DNA from: Fimenecus sp045595185
GTDB lineage: Bacteria; Bacillota; Clostridia; Oscillospirales; Acutalibacteraceae
Assembly (NCBI GenBank): GCA_045595185.1
Contig: JAZNZX010000057.1
Span: forward strand, 1 to 17,551
Reading direction: 5' to 3'
DNA length: 17,551 nucleotides
In this document: in pieces, positions 6,828-13,335 of the stretch
Position numbering within the stretch: position 1 is the stretch's first letter
How the letters are laid out: each line of letters opens with the position of its first letter
Notes under the pieces: generated by a model
The model's input: only the letters and a program-made list of their open reading frames with translations
Database searches by the model: none
Told to the model about the DNA's origin: nothing
Made by a program: the position numbers and the translations under genes

Positions 6828-7826
6828 ATGGAAGGTGCAAGAAAATATGTAACAGCCGTTGAAACTTTAGCAAGAGCAGGTGGGTATGGTTTTGAAGAGT
6901 TTGAAGACTCAATAAAATTCATTAGAAAAGGAAATTTTGTATTTGAGTGTGATTACCACGCCAGAGGCAAAACACTTCGCATATATTTGTTGAAGGATAT
7001 GCCACCGCTTGATGCTGATGAAAAATTGCTTCGTAAAAAGGTATATAGCTCCGAAAACGCACTTGAAGTTTACGGCGTTATTTCAGGGCAACTTGGTTGG
7101 AGTGAAACTTATGGTTATCTTGTTAATAACGAGATTAAGCATATTTTAAGTCAAATTCTCATTGACGCGGTTCGCAATTACAATGATTTCCTTAATAATA
7201 AAAAGACAAAGGTTGAGGAAAAAGAAGCTGACGTTAAAACTGCTTATGCCCAAAAGGTTAAAGAGTTTGAAGAGTTTTTACTCAAAAGTTGCAAAGAAAC
7301 TGCTCCACATTCTTCATCAACCTTGATTGTCGAGTTTTTTCTTGACGAAGAAATTCTCAAGGAACACTATTGTACATCTATGGAGTTATCAAAAGAAAAC
7401 TTTTGCCTTTCTGATGCTATCAATGGTGAACTGGGTTGGTTAGAAGAAAGTGGTTTTAAGTGCAAAAATTGGCATATAGAACAGGCTAATTTTAATGTTT
7501 CAAATGCACTTAAAGTAAGAGTAAAATCTGAAAATATCATTACTCTTGAAATGATAAAAATGGGTCTTAAACAAGGTCTTATCATTCCTAAAGTTGAAGG
7601 TGATGGTCTTAAGTGTTATATCGGTGAATACTTCTTCTTTTTTGGTGGTTCAGAGTTTGAAGGTATTGAAGAGTTGAGTGAAATTCCTAAAGATGTTCTT
7701 CCTATAGAAATCAGAACAGCTCTTGATGGTTTCAACAAACCTGAAAACCGTGAATTTGAAACGGAGTATATGTATTATTACTACTATCTCCTTGAAAATC
7801 TTAAAGAGGAGAGTGACGCAGAATGA
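6828..7826 (+). CDS. Hypothetical protein with internal duplication (332 aa)
   Basis: The ATG at 6828 follows AGAGAGGT just after the methyltransferase stop. The protein contains two related segments: residues 76-98, with VISGQLGWSETYGYL, and residues 188-210, with AINGELGWLEESGF. Each is preceded by a similar strand-helix stretch (from about 48 and 163). A Lys/Glu-rich helix (about 123-152), probably a coiled coil, links the two halves. The C-terminus is aromatic (five consecutive Tyr near 316-320). No catalytic motif, signal peptide or membrane span is seen. It overlaps the next gene by 4 bases (ATGA), so translation is coupled. The family is unknown to me; the duplication suggests an internally symmetric binding protein. 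Confidence 0.86.
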   Translation: MEGARKYVTAVETLARAGGYGFEEFEDSIKFIRKGNFVFECDYHARGKTLRIYLLKDMPPLDADEKLLRKKVYSSENALEVYGVISGQLGWSETYGYLVNNEIKHILSQILIDAVRNYNDFLNNKKTKVEEKEADVKTAYAQKVKEFEEFLLKSCKETAPHSSSTLIVEFFLDEEILKEHYCTSMELSKENFCLSDAINGELGWLEESGFKCKNWHIEQANFNVSNALKVRVKSENIITLEMIKMGLKQGLIIPKVEGDGLKCYIGEYFFFFGGSEFEGIEELSEIPKDVLPIEIRTALDGFNKPENREFETEYMYYYYYLLENLKEESDAE

Positions 7827-8683
7827 CACGCAGAATTATTGCTTTTGAAGTTAACGGCAAATTTATGATTTCACAGGAACTCAATGGTGATAAAAGTGAA
7901 CAACAGATGTTTGGCTTACCACAAGGAAACCTTAATTGGTCCGATGTAATCAAAACATTTGATGGTAGTGAAACTACTGATGATTTTGTTGCCGCAGTTC
8001 ACAGCGTTGAAAATGCTTATCATTATCAGCAAATTCCTTTAGCAGTTGTTGACGAACTTCCTATTGTTGAACAACTTTGGCTTCTCAAAGACGGCTCATT
8101 GCAGTTAGCTTATGAGTATGGCAAACCTGTTTTCTTCTATGAAGCTTATTTCGGCAATGACAAAAATGAAGAAGATTTTGTGGTTGTAATTAAAACACAT
8201 AAGGAACTCGCTCCTGAAGATGTTACTACAATCCGTCCTCATTTGCTTGAAACATCTGGCTGTGAGAAATGCACAAAGCTTGTTCAGGTTTCTTATAAGT
8301 TTGTTGAAGACTTCCCAGATGATGCAATCGTTGATTGTACTGAAGAAAGTTCAAATGTAACTGAAAAAGACGAAGAAAATCTTGGAACATTACTTGGTAA
8401 GTATCAAGAGTGGGAAACTAAACTTTCGGCTTTCTTAACAAAAAGTGATTATGTTGAAGAGTTTGGTTGGGCATCTGACTATAATCTTTATGTGTGGGTT
8501 TATTACATATATCTTGATGATTTTGTAAAAGAACTCACGGAGATTGTCGGCAACGGTCTTTTTGATGATGGCGGTATTAAAGCTGTTATGCAAGACAACT
8601 GCCTCTGCATTGATGTTGATGAGCTTCTTGGTAGTTATATCAATGTAGAAGAAATCTTCCCAAAAGACAAATTTCAGCACTAA
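7823..8683 (+). CDS. Acidic hypothetical protein (286 aa)
   Basis: The gene starts in a 4-base ATGA overlap with the previous gene, and GAGGAGAGTGA upstream provides the ribosome binding site. The product is acidic. The first 150 residues are beta-rich, a Glu/Asp/Ser/Asn-rich linker lies at about 170-190, and the C-terminal part is helical and aromatic, with YVEEFGWASDYNLYVWVYY near residues 211-229. Phe-Gly-Trp in that segment recalls the Leu-Gly-Trp repeats of the preceding protein, so the two may be distantly related or interact. A single CxxC (CEKC, about residue 149) is not enough to claim a metal site. I do not recognise a family. Confidence 0.84.
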   Translation: MTRRIIAFEVNGKFMISQELNGDKSEQQMFGLPQGNLNWSDVIKTFDGSETTDDFVAAVHSVENAYHYQQIPLAVVDELPIVEQLWLLKDGSLQLAYEYGKPVFFYEAYFGNDKNEEDFVVVIKTHKELAPEDVTTIRPHLLETSGCEKCTKLVQVSYKFVEDFPDDAIVDCTEESSNVTEKDEENLGTLLGKYQEWETKLSAFLTKSDYVEEFGWASDYNLYVWVYYIYLDDFVKELTEIVGNGLFDDGGIKAVMQDNCLCIDVDELLGSYINVEEIFPKDKFQH

Positions 8684-8698
8684 AAAGGAGAAATCGTA

Positions 8699-8938
8699 AT
8701 GGCTAAAAAAGTATTATTCGCACATACAAAGGAAATCATTCAGTTTGACTCTGATGAAGAAGCAAAAGCATACCTTGATAAGCAGATTTTTCCGTATAAA
8801 CTTCTCAATAAGAAAAGTGAAAACGGAAAAGTAATCATCACATTTATCAAGGCATACAACAAAGCACCAATGCTTGATGAACCTTGCGTTGTTGCTTCAA
8901 ACACTTCACCCGATTATTCTTTTGAAATGGGGGTGTAA
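8699..8938 (+). CDS. Small hypothetical protein (79 aa)
   Basis: AAAAAGGAG just after the previous stop precedes the ATG at 8699. The protein starts with a basic beta-strand (AKKVLFAHTK), followed by a helix (DSDEEAKAYLDKQ), another strand pair and a loose C-terminus. It has the size of a single alpha/beta domain. No membrane segment or metal site is visible. It is followed after 3 bases by the next small gene, and the two are probably co-translated. I do not recognise it, and small proteins of this form in mobile elements have varied roles. Confidence 0.78.
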   Translation: MAKKVLFAHTKEIIQFDSDEEAKAYLDKQIFPYKLLNKKSENGKVIITFIKAYNKAPMLDEPCVVASNTSPDYSFEMGV

Positions 8939-8941
8939 GAA

Positions 8942-9172
8942 ATGCTCAAACATCTTATTAAAGATTTACTTACTATGAGAAAAGGTCGTACAGTAAACAT
9001 TACTGTATGGGACGGCTTCACTGGTAAGGTCAAAATCATCAAAAACAGACTTTTCAAATGGTATGTTGAGATTGATGATGTTTCAATGTGTTATCCACAG
9101 CAAGTCCCTTTTGAAAAAGGTGATAAGACTTGGGTATATCGCAAAGAGCTTTTCAGACCATATTCCAAATAA
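8942..9172 (+). CDS. Small basic beta-barrel-like protein (76 aa)
   Basis: The ATG at 8942 lies 3 bases after the preceding stop, with the GGGGGTG in the end of the preceding gene as the likely ribosome binding site. After an amphipathic basic helix (residues 1-15) the protein forms a run of short beta-strands with Gly turns (TVNITVWDGFTGKVKII, then FKWYVEIDD), suggestive of a small SH3- or OB-like barrel. It is more basic than most of its neighbours, which would allow nucleic-acid contact, but this is inference. No cysteine cluster or membrane span is present. Confidence 0.76.
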   Translation: MLKHLIKDLLTMRKGRTVNITVWDGFTGKVKIIKNRLFKWYVEIDDVSMCYPQQVPFEKGDKTWVYRKELFRPYSK

Positions 9173-9196
9173 AAAGAAAGTAAAAGAGGTCAGCGT

Positions 9197-9601
9197 ATGG
9201 TAAACAAGGAAACAAAAAAGATTACCGTTGAAGAAGTAACTAATGGTTTATTTTCTTCCTGCAACTGTTGTAATGCTTCTACTAATGAAGCAAGTGCAGT
9301 AAGGTTACACTCTAAAAAGGTTGATAAAATCTACAAGATTGGTTTTGGCAATGGTCCTTCCATTGTAGTTACAGCTTGTGAAGATTGTCTTAAACAGCTT
9401 ATCGGAGAAATCACGGTTGCCTTAAATGGTAATGCAAAAGAAAAAGATAAACTCAATTCTGTTAAAGAGTATTGCAAAAACCAGATTTCTGGATTTGAAA
9501 AATATTCTGAAGAGTGTCCAGCTTCTGAAACTCACGATTGTGTTGTTACAATCGAAGCATACAATGATGTCTTGGCGTTAATTCACAGTCTTGAGCAATA
9601 A
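9197..9601 (+). CDS. Zinc-module hypothetical protein (134 aa)
   Basis: AAAGAGGT precedes the ATG at 9197. A single putative zinc module is formed by Cys22-x2-Cys25 (CNCC) and Cys61-x2-Cys64 (TACEDCLKQLIG), with a beta-rich Lys/Gly loop between. The second half has the same Ala/Leu-Cys-x2-Cys-Leu-helix ending as the modules at 253 and 2672. The C-terminal part (70-134) is helical with three further cysteines (EYCKNQI, ECPASETHDC). It closes the methyltransferase block, with the second type-A hairpin starting 11 bases after its stop. It is probably a cytoplasmic zinc-stabilised binding protein of unknown function. Confidence 0.82.
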   Translation: MVNKETKKITVEEVTNGLFSSCNCCNASTNEASAVRLHSKKVDKIYKIGFGNGPSIVVTACEDCLKQLIGEITVALNGNAKEKDKLNSVKEYCKNQISGFEKYSEECPASETHDCVVTIEAYNDVLALIHSLEQ

Positions 9602-9611
9602 AAACTAAAAG

Positions 9612-9642
9612 TCCCGATACCAGAGTGAGTCTGGTGTCGGGA
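9612..9642 (+). terminator. Strong intergenic hairpin, likely terminator (arm type A, second copy)
   Basis: Bases 9612-9624 pair with 9630-9642, giving a 13-bp stem with a 5-base loop (GTGAG) and one U-G wobble (9618/9636) that forms only in + strand RNA. The outer ten bases of each arm are identical to those of the hairpin at 5011-5038, while the inner stem and loop differ. The 3' flank is TGTTTATT. The next ribosome binding site begins about 12 bases downstream, leaving no room for a promoter. Confidence 0.6.
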
Positions 9643-9667
9643 TGTTTATTAAGAAAGAAGGTTTCTT

Positions 9668-10042
9668 ATGATTAAATTTAAAAATTCAGTTACAAATGAG
9701 CAGTTAAAAAAGACTATTGAGGATAATGGCATTGTGATTACCGATTTACCATTAAAAAACAATTGTATTCGTGGATGGAGAATGACACTTTCCAACGGCA
9801 AAACACTCATTATTGCTTTTACAGGCGAGGTTAATGAGTGGACTATCGGTGTGCAATCACTTGAAAATGGTCTGGTAACATATCCCGAAGTAATTGACAT
9901 TTACTCCGCTGGCGATTGTGTTGAAATCCACAGAGCATTGGTAGGTAATCGCAATTTAAAAGCTGAAAGATTTCTCAAGAAGTACAAGGAACTTGCTCTT
10001 TTACTGAACGGCTTGGTTCAGTTTGGTTATTTGAAACTCTAA
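9668..10042 (+). CDS. Hypothetical protein, first of a tandem paralogous pair (124 aa)
   Basis: GAAGGT precedes the ATG at 9668. The first part (1-75) is beta-rich with a basic patch (RGWRMTLSNGKTLII). The C-terminal part begins YPEVIDIYSAGDCVEIHRAL and continues through VGNRNLKAERFLKKY into two helices. This C-terminal part aligns with the next gene over about 53 residues: shared are the Pro, Ile-Asp, Gly, Glu-Ile, Ala-x-Val-Gly-Asn, and the Leu/Ala/Arg/Tyr positions of the helix. The two genes are therefore a duplication that has diverged. No catalytic motif or membrane segment is visible. It opens the longest gene block. The family is unknown to me. Confidence 0.83.
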   Translation: MIKFKNSVTNEQLKKTIEDNGIVITDLPLKNNCIRGWRMTLSNGKTLIIAFTGEVNEWTIGVQSLENGLVTYPEVIDIYSAGDCVEIHRALVGNRNLKAERFLKKYKELALLLNGLVQFGYLKL

Positions 10043-10056
10043 AAAGGAGTGACGAT

Positions 10057-10413
10057 ATGCTTAAATTCAATCATAAAACAAATTGTGATGAAAAAACAGT
10101 TAACTTAACAGTCGAGCGTATCTCTAAAAATTATCGCGTTTCAGAATGGCAAATCAAAGATAAGAACGGCACAATTTGTCGCGTTTGTTCTAATAATGAG
10201 CAAGGAAGTTATTCAATCTGTACTAATGATGAAGTGCAGAAAAACTTTTACTTTCCTGCAATTATTGATGTTGTCTTCATCGGTGCGGATATTGAGATAT
10301 ACAAAGCTTATGTAGGGAATAAAACCCTACTTGCTAACCGCGACCTGCGTAGGTACATTGACTTGGTTAAACTCGTCAGTTGTTGTTTTCAAAACGGACT
10401 CATAAAAAATTAA
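10057..10413 (+). CDS. Hypothetical protein, second of a tandem paralogous pair (118 aa)
   Basis: AAAAAGGAGTGA precedes the ATG at 10057. The architecture matches the gene just upstream: an N-terminal beta-rich half with a WQIKDKNGTICRV strand pair, then FPAIIDVVFIGADIEIYKAY, VGNKTLLANRDLRRY and a closing helix. Similarity is clearest in the C-terminal half, while the N-terminal halves have drifted further apart. It has several cysteines (for example ICRVCSN, SCCF) that the paralogue lacks, but they are not arranged as a convincing zinc site. A short hairpin (GTAGGG/CCCTAC, 10312-10330) lies inside the coding region over the conserved Val-Gly-Asn. Function unknown. Confidence 0.82.
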   Translation: MLKFNHKTNCDEKTVNLTVERISKNYRVSEWQIKDKNGTICRVCSNNEQGSYSICTNDEVQKNFYFPAIIDVVFIGADIEIYKAYVGNKTLLANRDLRRYIDLVKLVSCCFQNGLIKN

Positions 10414-10434
10414 AAGAAAGAAGGTAAAACATTT

Positions 10435-11229
10435 ATGTTTGGAATTGACAAAAAAACTCTCGCTCAATTAAGAGCAGAATATCCTGAAGGCTCAAAAATC
10501 GTCCTTCTCAAGATGGATGATGCTTATAATCAACAGCCACCAAGAGGGACGATTGGTACAGTCAGACACGTTGACGATACAGGAATGATTATTCCTTCGT
10601 GGGACGGTCACGGTTCTCTCGGTGTTGTTTATGGAGAAGATATTGCAAAGAAACTCACAGTAGTTCCTGACGACAAGAATAATCCATTCTATACAGATAA
10701 GCCTGATACCAAGTACACGGAAATTCTCGACCTTGCGGTTATGCTTATTGAAAAAGGTATTCCTTTTGAAATGAAGCAGTGCTGTGATGGTTGGGAGATT
10801 GGTTATCCAGAAGCGTACAAGGGTCAAAGTTACCTTACTGATACACAAATTGTTGTAAAACAGCATCAGTTCAGTAGAGGAGCTATAAACAAGAATTTGT
10901 TGCAGTTGTGTGATTTTTCACACAAAGATATTCCACTTACTTCTTTAAGTGAGGGTGAAATTACTGCCGACAGAGCCTTAACACTCCTTCAGAAACACAT
11001 TGCTGAATTTCCTGATGTTAGGAAAAAATATGCTCTAACAATTTGTCAGGGTGAACCTGAAGAACAGGTCGTTTATGCAAAACTTTCCAAAACTCAAATA
11101 GAAATTCTTGACGGCGATATGATTGGTAAAAGCAGTCGTTATAGATTGCTCACACTTGAGAACGGTGAAACTATTGAAACTGGTATCGTTGATGCTCTTG
11201 AACTTGTAAAAGAAAGCGAGGAAAAATAA
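10435..11229 (+). CDS. DUF4314-domain protein (264 aa)
   Basis: Residues about 11-74 match the DUF4314 domain as I know it: the LRAEYPEGSKIVLLKMDD opening, a Pro-rich loop (QQPPRGTIGTVRHVDDTG), then a beta-strand with SWDGHGSLGVVYGED. DUF4314 is a small SH3-like barrel of unknown function, common in phages and mobile elements of Firmicutes, and usually found alone in short proteins. Here it is fused to about 190 further residues: a helix-strand segment (about 92-125, with CCDGWEIGYP), a middle region, and a C-terminal beta-hairpin around KSSRYRLLTLENGETIETG. The C-terminal parts are unrecognised. AGAAGGT precedes the start, and the next gene begins 1 base after the stop. Confidence 0.87.
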   Translation: MFGIDKKTLAQLRAEYPEGSKIVLLKMDDAYNQQPPRGTIGTVRHVDDTGMIIPSWDGHGSLGVVYGEDIAKKLTVVPDDKNNPFYTDKPDTKYTEILDLAVMLIEKGIPFEMKQCCDGWEIGYPEAYKGQSYLTDTQIVVKQHQFSRGAINKNLLQLCDFSHKDIPLTSLSEGEITADRALTLLQKHIAEFPDVRKKYALTICQGEPEEQVVYAKLSKTQIEILDGDMIGKSSRYRLLTLENGETIETGIVDALELVKESEEK

Positions 11230-11230
11230 A

Positions 11231-11794
11231 ATGTCAAAAGAAATCAAAGGAACTATTTACAAACTTACATATACAGCTACTTGGCACGAATTTGTTGAGT
11301 GTTCAAGCAAGACTGAATTGTTTGAATATGTTGCTCGTCAAAAACTTGCAGGATACGGCATTACAAGTGTTGTTGAAATCTGTAAAGATGGACGCACACC
11401 GAAGGTTGCTGTTCTTTCTGACAAGGAATACAAGCAGATATACAATCGACTTAAGAAGGAAAAAGAAAATCTTTCTAACTTTGAAGAAGAGTCTGGCTAT
11501 GTATATGTCTGTTATGAAGTAAACTACAACGAAATTTGCTATGAAAACGAAACTGTTCAAGCCCTTTGTGTTAAGGATAGTTTCGATAAAGCGACTCAAT
11601 TCCTTACTGAACAAATCAAATCGGGTGTAGACAATGGCTTTGTTGAAGAAGATGAAGCTCATTATGTTACAACAGAAGAGATTAAGAGTGAAATTGCCAA
11701 GACAGGCAAGTACGCTCACACAATGTATCGTGGTTATGCGTATAACGATGATGAGTCTTATTGCATCGTTATCGAACGTCAGAAAGTTGAATAG
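11231..11794 (+). CDS. Hypothetical protein (187 aa)
   Basis: The ATG at 11231 is one base after the preceding stop, with GAGGAAAA in the end of that gene as a likely ribosome binding site, so translation is probably coupled. The protein seems to contain two similar halves, each opening with a strand rich in Tyr and Thr/Val (YKLTYTATWHEF and YVYVCYEVNYNE) and followed by a helix containing Lys and acidic residues. A charged coiled segment (about 65-90) links them. This is the only gene in the window ending in TAG. Readthrough would give only about 17 extra residues, and the next gene has its own site, so TAG is a real stop. The family is unknown. Confidence 0.83.
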   Translation: MSKEIKGTIYKLTYTATWHEFVECSSKTELFEYVARQKLAGYGITSVVEICKDGRTPKVAVLSDKEYKQIYNRLKKEKENLSNFEEESGYVYVCYEVNYNEICYENETVQALCVKDSFDKATQFLTEQIKSGVDNGFVEEDEAHYVTTEEIKSEIAKTGKYAHTMYRGYAYNDDESYCIVIERQKVE

Positions 11795-11804
11795 GGGGGT
11801 TCTT

Positions 11805-12308
11805 ATGGCAAAGAAAAAAACTACAAAAAAACAACCTGTCAAGGTTAAAGAAATTATTCCTTGCGTCTGTACAGACCATATACCCAACTGTGGGGACGGT
11901 GTGCACTATGGTATGCCACAGCTTACCGTATATAAGTGTAAATTTTCAAAAAGAACACGCTTTTCCTATTCTGCTTTCTGCCCTGTTTGTGGTAGAGGTA
12001 GTAAGAATATGAATTGCAGAACTTCAGATGAAGCCCTTGCAGACTGGAACAGAGTTCAGCGTAACTGTTATGCTTCTGCTCATAGAACAATACAATTTTT
12101 CGATTGGAAAATTGAAGAGGAAGGTCTGCCCATTGAAGAAATAAATCCTGAACAGGTTCGTGTAAAAATGGATGGTACTGATTTAAAGATTTATCTGTAT
12201 GACAGTATTTTCTGCTTAATTCCTAACGGAAGAAATGACCCTGATTTTGTTGAGGAAATCCTTTATGGTCTGGGTTACAAAATCGTTGAAGGTAAAGAGG
12301 TGGAGTAA
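11805..12308 (+). CDS. Lar-like zinc-ribbon protein (167 aa)
   Basis: The start is the ATG at 11805, behind AGGGGGGT at 11793-11800; earlier in-frame ATGs lie within the previous gene. A Lys-rich N-terminus is followed by a cysteine-rich domain (Cys20, 22, 29, 45, 59, 62, 71). FCPVCGRG at 58-65, followed by a short loop to Cys71 and then SDEALADWNRV at 74-84, closely resembles Lar-family zinc proteins, where CPxCG is followed by a (E)EA-x2-AWN helix. Lar proteins of Rac-type prophages reduce host type I restriction. The 60-90 residues after the domain are extra relative to typical Lar proteins (about 60-70 aa). An anti-restriction role is an inference. It overlaps the next small gene by one base (TAATG). 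Confidence 0.84.
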   Translation: MAKKKTTKKQPVKVKEIIPCVCTDHIPNCGDGVHYGMPQLTVYKCKFSKRTRFSYSAFCPVCGRGSKNMNCRTSDEALADWNRVQRNCYASAHRTIQFFDWKIEEEGLPIEEINPEQVRVKMDGTDLKIYLYDSIFCLIPNGRNDPDFVEEILYGLGYKIVEGKEVE

Positions 12309-12391
12309 TGGAAACTGTTTTTACTGTATTACTCTGGATAGGCATTATTTATGTTATTGCATATAAAGCCTGTGCCACAGCAAATCTTTAA
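12308..12391 (+). CDS. 27-residue single-pass membrane peptide
   Basis: The short frame from the ATG at 12308 starts in a TAATG overlap with the preceding stop and has AAAGAGGTGGAG just upstream. It encodes a peptide with a hydrophobic core at residues about 4-19 (VFTVLLWIGIIYVIAY), followed by Lys and a short polar tail. This is a typical single transmembrane segment. The frame fits neatly between two larger genes (24 bases before the next start). Such peptides can be membrane-active toxins, regulators or accessory subunits, but nothing here decides between them. It could also be a chance frame, although the coupling and ribosome binding site argue for a gene. Confidence 0.6.
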   Translation: METVFTVLLWIGIIYVIAYKACATANL

Positions 12392-12414
12392 AATCAACAG
12401 AAAGGTGATTTCTT

Positions 12415-13305
12415 ATGAAAAATAAACCAAAGAATAAAGAAAATATTTTAAAGGCATTAGACTCTACAAGAGAAGAAGCTAAAAAGCTCGGTGCTATCCT
12501 TGACTGCTCACATAAGGATTTCATTGACGACTCACATCTTAACTGCATTTGGTATGGTGGATGTTTTGCAACACTTAAATACAAAGGTTTTGAAGTGTGG
12601 TTCACTGTATGCGGCGAAGTTCGTTTTACATATTTTTCGGATTTTGAACACGAAATCGAACTCCTTGATTATGTAGATAAGAACAATGACGGGGCTTGGA
12701 TGAACTCTGAAGCAAGAGAAATCTTGAAAAATGATACAGTTTTTCAGATGGCAGATGAAGAAGGTCGCATTGAGTGGGGCAACAACAATTGGGTTGAGTA
12801 TCGTATTTATGACGAGAAAGGCGAAAATCTGGTTAATGACTTGTTCTGCGACACAGTTCTTGACGACAATGTTCTTGATGCTCTTACTGAATTGCACGAC
12901 TATACAGAATGGATTGATGAATACATCAAAAAGCGAGGCGGTCTTGTTCCCGATAAGCTCAAAATCACAAGGATTGTTGAAGAGTCAACAAAAATCTACT
13001 TTGATTATGACGGAAAACACTTTTTGATTAAAGAAGATACTGAAGAAGATGAAACTTCAATCGAACTTTATGAGAGAACTCTTAATGAGAACGGCTTTAA
13101 AAAGGTTAAAAATCTTTTTGGCTGTTTAGGTTGGTTTTCAATTTCCAATTTCATCAAAAAGCAAAAAGGTAAGACCATTGTATATAACCAAGTAGATAAA
13201 AACTACTTCATCAATGCACTCCGTTCTGAAAAACACAATGAAAAGAGCTTTGAAGATGCTATTCTTCAGTCTTTTTCAACGGAAGTAGATAAAAAGAGTA
13301 ATTAA
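12415..13305 (+). CDS. Hypothetical protein (296 aa)
   Basis: AAAGGTGAT precedes the ATG at 12415. After a basic helix (residues 1-25) the protein has a mixed alpha/beta body with many aromatic residues (IWYGGCFATLKYKGFEVWF, then GEVRFTYFSD). The middle is acidic, with DEEGRIEWGNNNWVEYRIYD near residues 114-133. A second domain from about 180 contains IYFDYDGKHFLIKED and a Leu-Gly-Trp segment (LFGCLGWFSISNF) near 235-250 that recalls the Gly-x-Leu-Gly-Trp repeats of the gene at 6828. No signal peptide, membrane segment or metal-site pattern is evident. The two halves may be separate domains. I do not recognise a family. Confidence 0.85.
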   Translation: MKNKPKNKENILKALDSTREEAKKLGAILDCSHKDFIDDSHLNCIWYGGCFATLKYKGFEVWFTVCGEVRFTYFSDFEHEIELLDYVDKNNDGAWMNSEAREILKNDTVFQMADEEGRIEWGNNNWVEYRIYDEKGENLVNDLFCDTVLDDNVLDALTELHDYTEWIDEYIKKRGGLVPDKLKITRIVEESTKIYFDYDGKHFLIKEDTEEDETSIELYERTLNENGFKKVKNLFGCLGWFSISNFIKKQKGKTIVYNQVDKNYFINALRSEKHNEKSFEDAILQSFSTEVDKKSN

Positions 13306-13335
13306 CACGAAATCAATTGCAAAGGAGTATTTTCT

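Noticed and set aside
11792..11794. TAG as a recoded sense codon, as in some gut phages
   Set aside because: Readthrough adds only about 17 residues before TAA, and the next gene has its own strong ribosome binding site. All three stops are used normally in the window.
11634..11804. Upstream in-frame start for the Lar-like gene
   Set aside because: The extension is entirely inside the preceding gene in another frame and has shadow-like composition; AGGGGGGT before the ATG at 11805 decides the start.
11303..11887. Long open frame on the - strand (194 codons)
   Set aside because: It spans the opposite strand of two well-supported + genes and is Phe/Ile/Val-rich from reversed Lys/Glu/Asp codons, the usual look of a shadow frame.
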